Assembly (NCBI GenBank): GCA_937901465.1
Contig: CALGTU010000196.1
Span: 1 to 17,004, forward strand
Source of the DNA: an uncultured Clostridia bacterium
Lineage (GTDB): Bacteria; Bacillota; Clostridia; Oscillospirales; Ruminococcaceae
DNA: 17,004 bases
Reading direction: 5' to 3'
Positions 14,494 to 17,004 of the stretch are shown one piece after another. Under the pieces are notes generated by a model. The model searched no databases. It saw only the letters and a list, made by a program, of their open reading frames with translations, and was not told the origin of the DNA. The position numbers and the translations under genes are program-made. Positions within the stretch are counted from its first letter, which is position 1, and each line of letters begins with the position of its first letter.

Positions 14494-16554
14494 TTATCTG
14501 TTATCGCTGTCGATAGGTTTCGGCACAACAGGTGCAGCAGCTGTTGAACCTCTTGATGAAGCAAAACCAAAGTTTGATTTTCCATGTTTCTTTACGCCAT
14601 ACATTGCTTCGTCGGCTGCGCTGAAAAGTTCTTCGCAATTCTTGCCGTTTTCATTGAAATAAGCAATACCGATAGAACAATTTACAGCAAGATGTTCGCC
14701 TGTTGATTCGGATGTAAAACCACCACTCATAATCTTTATAAGTTCCTTAGCCATCTGAGCGGCATCAACATCGGGAACATTTACGCATATAACGAATTCG
14801 TCACCGCCGAAACGACCCGCAAAGCCCTTTTCAAATACAAGTTCTTTGAGAGTATCGGCTGTAAATTTAAGAACTTCGTCACCACATGCGTGACCATAAT
14901 CATCGTTGAAATGTTTGAAATCATCAAGGTCGATAAACATGATGAAGCTGTTATATTTGCGAACAGATGAAAGTTCAAACTCATTAGCGAGAGTTTTGAT
15001 AAAGCTTTCTCTGTTATAAACCTGTGTAAGTGCATCGAAATTAGCTCTCTGTAAGAGACGCATTTCGTCTTTCTTTTCACGGTCTATATCAACTATGACG
15101 CCGATAAGCTTTGTAGGAACATCATCACGGTCAAAGAATTTTGTTGCACGGATAAGCACCCAGGCAAAATCACCATAGATATTCTGGAAACGATATTCTC
15201 CCTGAAGGAAGTTTGTTTCAGCATTGAGGATATGATCAAGATCGGTAAAATATCTTGAACGGTCATCCTTATGGATTTTGAGTTTATAGAAGAATGAATC
15301 CTGAATGTCGTCTGATTTAGGTCTGAAACTGAATCTCTTGTTGAAATTGTTTGAAACATAAACTGTTTGTTTTGCAAAATTGATTTCAAACACGATATTG
15401 TTTGTCATTTCAACTATTGTACGATAACGCTGTTCACTTTCGAAAACGTCATCAAACATTGTATTGAACGCTCTGCCTATCTGACCATATTCATCGTATG
15501 AATCAATTTCAAATCTTGATTTCTGATCGCCTCTGCTCTTTTTGGTAAGAACATCAACGATATTGAGTATTGGTCTTGAAAAATAGATAACCAGGAATAC
15601 TATGATTATCACTTCTAAGATAATGCAGATTGTTGTTGCAATACCAAATGCTTTGGTATTTATATTGAGTTCGTTTGAAATATCATTTCTTCCGACTATT
15701 GTAACCAGCTTCCAGTCGGTTCCGTAAACGGGAGAAATGCATATATAATTATTCAGTCTGTCAACTTCAATGTTTTCGAAAATGGGTTCTTCTTCGGAAA
15801 CGGATTTTACGAACAAATCCGCATATGCCGTAAAGTTGGTATCTTTTTTATATTCGGTTGCCTTTCCGTTTGAAAGGTTGAGTATATTTTCGTAAGCATC
15901 GATAACAGCGCCTGTTGATGAATTTGTTACCTTTGTTGAGAAGAGTTTTTTCTGCATCTGTGTTGTTGTGCAGAGCTGAACAAATGTTCCTACTTTTTCT
16001 TCTTCATAGACTATTTCCTTGCATATAAGGAAAGCTACTGTGTTTGTTCCTCCGACTTTGATTGTAATAAAATCAGATATACCGCCATTATTAGAAGCGA
16101 TATCCACACGATCCGGATTTTCATCAAGTATGTAAAGATATTCATCGCAACCTTCTGAACTTGAAACTACTTTTCCGTCTTTATCAAGAACAACAGCGAG
16201 TTCTACGTTGGGATTACTCTGCTGATATGAATTTACAGAATTCTGAACATAAGAAGAGATATTTTCAAAATCATCATAATCAGGATGATATGGTCTGTCA
16301 TAAACAGACATCGACATAATGGACGTGTATATTGAAATGTCTTTATTGATGGCGATATTTTTGCCGTTATTCTGAAGTTCGTTAACAAAAGACCCTACCA
16401 TTTCAGCTTGTGCCGAAGATGTTGATGAAATTGCGTTTTCTGCCGAAGAATCGGTTATATCAAAAATTTCTTTATAAGCAACAACATTGAATATGATTAT
16501 AGAAATCAAAGCTATAAAAGCCATTGCAAGAGAAAACTTTGCTGTTATTTTCAA
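14494..16554 (-). CDS. membrane-bound sensor diguanylate cyclase (Cache-HAMP-PAS-GGDEF)
   Basis: Predicted to make cyclic di-GMP from GTP in response to an extracellular and/or cytoplasmic signal; 686 residues. Domains in order: membrane segment about 7-27, an extracytoplasmic sensor of ~270 residues with a Cache-like pattern (VVLDKDGKVVSSS at 121-133, SPVYGTDWKLVTIVGR at 274-289), membrane segment about 303-325, HAMP linker about 325-372, a PAS domain about 375-492 (EYRFQNIYGDFAWVLIRATKFFD), then GGDEF about 500-665. The cyclase motifs DALT (507-510), FIDLDDFK (540-547) and GGDEF (583-587) are intact. The RxxD inhibitory site expected at 574-577 reads FEKG, so it is absent. A Pro/Ala tail ends the protein. 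The start is TTG with AAAAGGAGG 7 nt upstream. Monocistronic, with its own promoter and terminator. Confidence 0.93.
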   Translation of the reverse strand: MKITAKFSLAMAFIALISIIIFNVVAYKEIFDITDSSAENAISSTSSAQAEMVGSFVNELQNNGKNIAINKDISIYTSIMSMSVYDRPYHPDYDDFENISSYVQNSVNSYQQSNPNVELAVVLDKDGKVVSSSEGCDEYLYILDENPDRVDIASNNGGISDFITIKVGGTNTVAFLICKEIVYEEEKVGTFVQLCTTTQMQKKLFSTKVTNSSTGAVIDAYENILNLSNGKATEYKKDTNFTAYADLFVKSVSEEEPIFENIEVDRLNNYICISPVYGTDWKLVTIVGRNDISNELNINTKAFGIATTICIILEVIIIVFLVIYFSRPILNIVDVLTKKSRGDQKSRFEIDSYDEYGQIGRAFNTMFDDVFESEQRYRTIVEMTNNIVFEINFAKQTVYVSNNFNKRFSFRPKSDDIQDSFFYKLKIHKDDRSRYFTDLDHILNAETNFLQGEYRFQNIYGDFAWVLIRATKFFDRDDVPTKLIGVIVDIDREKKDEMRLLQRANFDALTQVYNRESFIKTLANEFELSSVRKYNSFIMFIDLDDFKHFNDDYGHACGDEVLKFTADTLKELVFEKGFAGRFGGDEFVICVNVPDVDAAQMAKELIKIMSGGFTSESTGEHLAVNCSIGIAYFNENGKNCEELFSAADEAMYGVKKHGKSNFGFASSRGSTAAAPVVPKPIDSDNR

Positions 16555-16561
16555 AATATCG

Positions 16562-16570
16562 CCTCCTTTT
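16562..16570 (-). promoter_or_regulatory. ribosome binding site of the diguanylate cyclase (TTG start)
   Basis: The minus strand reads AAAAGGAGG, then a 7-nt spacer, then TTG at 16554. The near-perfect site supports the TTG start; the only nearby ATG lies at the upstream edge of the site. Confidence 0.85.
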
Positions 16571-16606
16571 CATTTAAATATCTGCATATACTACTACACA
16601 TTGTAT

Positions 16607-16635
16607 ATTATATACTAAAATTTTAAGTTTGTAAA
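16607..16635 (-). promoter_or_regulatory. sigma-A promoter of the diguanylate cyclase gene
   Basis: On the minus strand the -35 is TTTACA (16630-16635) and the -10 is TATAAT (16607-16612), with a 17-nt spacer. The predicted start of transcription is near 16600, giving a leader of about 45 nt with no clear structure. Confidence 0.8.
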
Positions 16636-16669
16636 GAGTTTTTCAGAAAAAAGATAAAAAATTAACAAA

Positions 16670-16700
16670 AAATCGTCTGCATAAAAAACGCAGACGATTT
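16670..16700 (-). terminator. intrinsic terminator of the right-edge gene
   Basis: An 11-bp inverted repeat (AAATCGTCTGC at 16670-16680, its complement at 16690-16700) with a 9-nt A-rich loop. Reading on the minus strand the stem is followed by a T-rich run (six T, then TTTTTT after GTTAA). It ends the minus-strand gene whose stop is at 16709-16711 and separates it from the diguanylate cyclase promoter. Confidence 0.82.
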
Positions 16701-16708
16701 AATTAAAA

Positions 16709-17004
16709 TTATTCTTCTTTATGGTTGCGAAGTTCGTTTGAAAAAAGGTAGATCATTCCCATCGCTGTAAGAATTCCGAATGATATTGCACCTATTTTGA
16801 GAAGAGGAATAGCATTGCTTTTATTTTCTGTTCCGGCATCTTCTCCGATTGTTGTTTCTTCCACCGTAGTTTCTTCGGTAGCTGATGTTTCTTCGGGTGG
16901 ATTTTCTGTTACAACCGATGTTACAGCAGAAGTTTCTTCAGGTTTTTCGCTTGAAGGGGTTGCGGGTTTAAGTGAAATAAGAACAACGCTGTAAGGTTCA
17001 AGAG
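16709..17004 (-). CDS. C-terminal end of a membrane-anchored exported protein
   Basis: Partial gene; the frame is open from the right edge to a TAA at 16709-16711, giving 97 residues. From the N-terminal side: a beta-strand-like piece LEPYSVVLISLKP, then a linker of ~45 residues rich in Thr, Glu, Ser and Pro (repeats such as PEETSA, TEETT, VEETT), then a membrane segment (about 16742-16810, IGAISFGILTALMGMIYLF) and a short charged tail ending HKEE. This looks like the stalk and anchor of a surface protein. PYSV-type endings are common in the C-terminal beta domain of some glycoside hydrolases, so an anchored carbohydrate-active enzyme is possible, but the catalytic part is outside the window. 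There is no LPXTG motif, so membrane rather than sortase anchoring is likely. Confidence 0.7.
   Translation of the reverse strand, partial: LEPYSVVLISLKPATPSSEKPEETSAVTSVVTENPPEETSATEETTVEETTIGEDAGTENKSNAIPLLKIGAISFGILTAMGMIYLFSNELRNHKEE

Noticed and set aside
14494..16554. Methyl-accepting chemoreceptor
   Set aside because: It has the Cache and HAMP layout of a chemoreceptor but no methyl-accepting signalling domain; a complete GGDEF domain ends the protein.
16742..16830. Sortase anchor at the end of the right-edge gene
   Set aside because: A hydrophobic segment and charged tail are present, but no LPXTG-like motif precedes them (sequence reads KSNAIPLLKIG), and the tail is not Arg/Lys-rich.
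16840..16960. Tandem DNA repeat with recurring TTTCTTC
   Set aside because: It follows from repeated Glu-Glu-Thr codons in the stalk of the right-edge gene; the spacing is irregular and there is no fixed repeat unit.

Overview
The window is about 17 kb of AT-rich, densely packed bacterial chromosome from a low-GC Gram-positive. The gene content (ClpE-type unfoldase, DUF5711-like membrane protein beside CvpA, an ECF transporter core next to truA, LURP-one-related protein, GlmM, RuvCAB), the strong AGGAGG-type ribosome binding sites and several TTG starts suggest class Clostridia, perhaps a Ruminococcus-like Oscillospiraceae member. That placement is inference from gene content, not from a marker gene. 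I see no RNA gene, insertion sequence, CRISPR array or prophage structure.

Layout. (1) Positions 1 to about 11970, minus strand: a nearly gapless run of 13 genes, in transcription order ruvC, ruvA, ruvB, glmM, an RlmI/RlmK-like methyltransferase, a LURP-one-related protein, ecfA1, ecfA2, ecfT, truA, a DUF5711-like protein, a CvpA-family protein, and a ClpE-type ATPase cut by the left edge. All gaps are about 25 nt or less, and the only good promoter I see is ahead of ruvC (11944-11972). (2) The ruvC-ispD gap (11878-12085) carries two divergent sigma-A promoters. (3) Positions 12027-14474, plus strand: a four-gene operon ispD, ispF, a hexapeptide O-acetyltransferase and a YopX-like protein, ending at a strong bidirectional terminator. 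(4) Positions 14494-16635, minus strand: a monocistronic membrane-bound diguanylate cyclase with its own promoter. (5) Positions 16670-17004, minus strand: a terminator and the C-terminal end of a membrane-anchored exported protein cut by the right edge.

Functional themes. The left operon joins Holliday-junction processing (RuvABC), the entry to cell-wall amino sugars (GlmM), RNA modification (TruA and the methyltransferase), the energizing module of ECF vitamin uptake, two membrane proteins of unknown function and protein quality control (ClpE). The right operon supplies two consecutive steps of the MEP isoprenoid pathway (IspD, IspF) and, unexpectedly, carries a gene of a family best known from phages. 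The window is mostly conserved core genome. Its less ordinary parts are the YopX-like gene in a housekeeping operon, the CvpA protein with an enlarged loop beside the DUF5711-like protein, the ClpE-type protein without Clp_N repeats, and the diguanylate cyclase without an inhibitory site.
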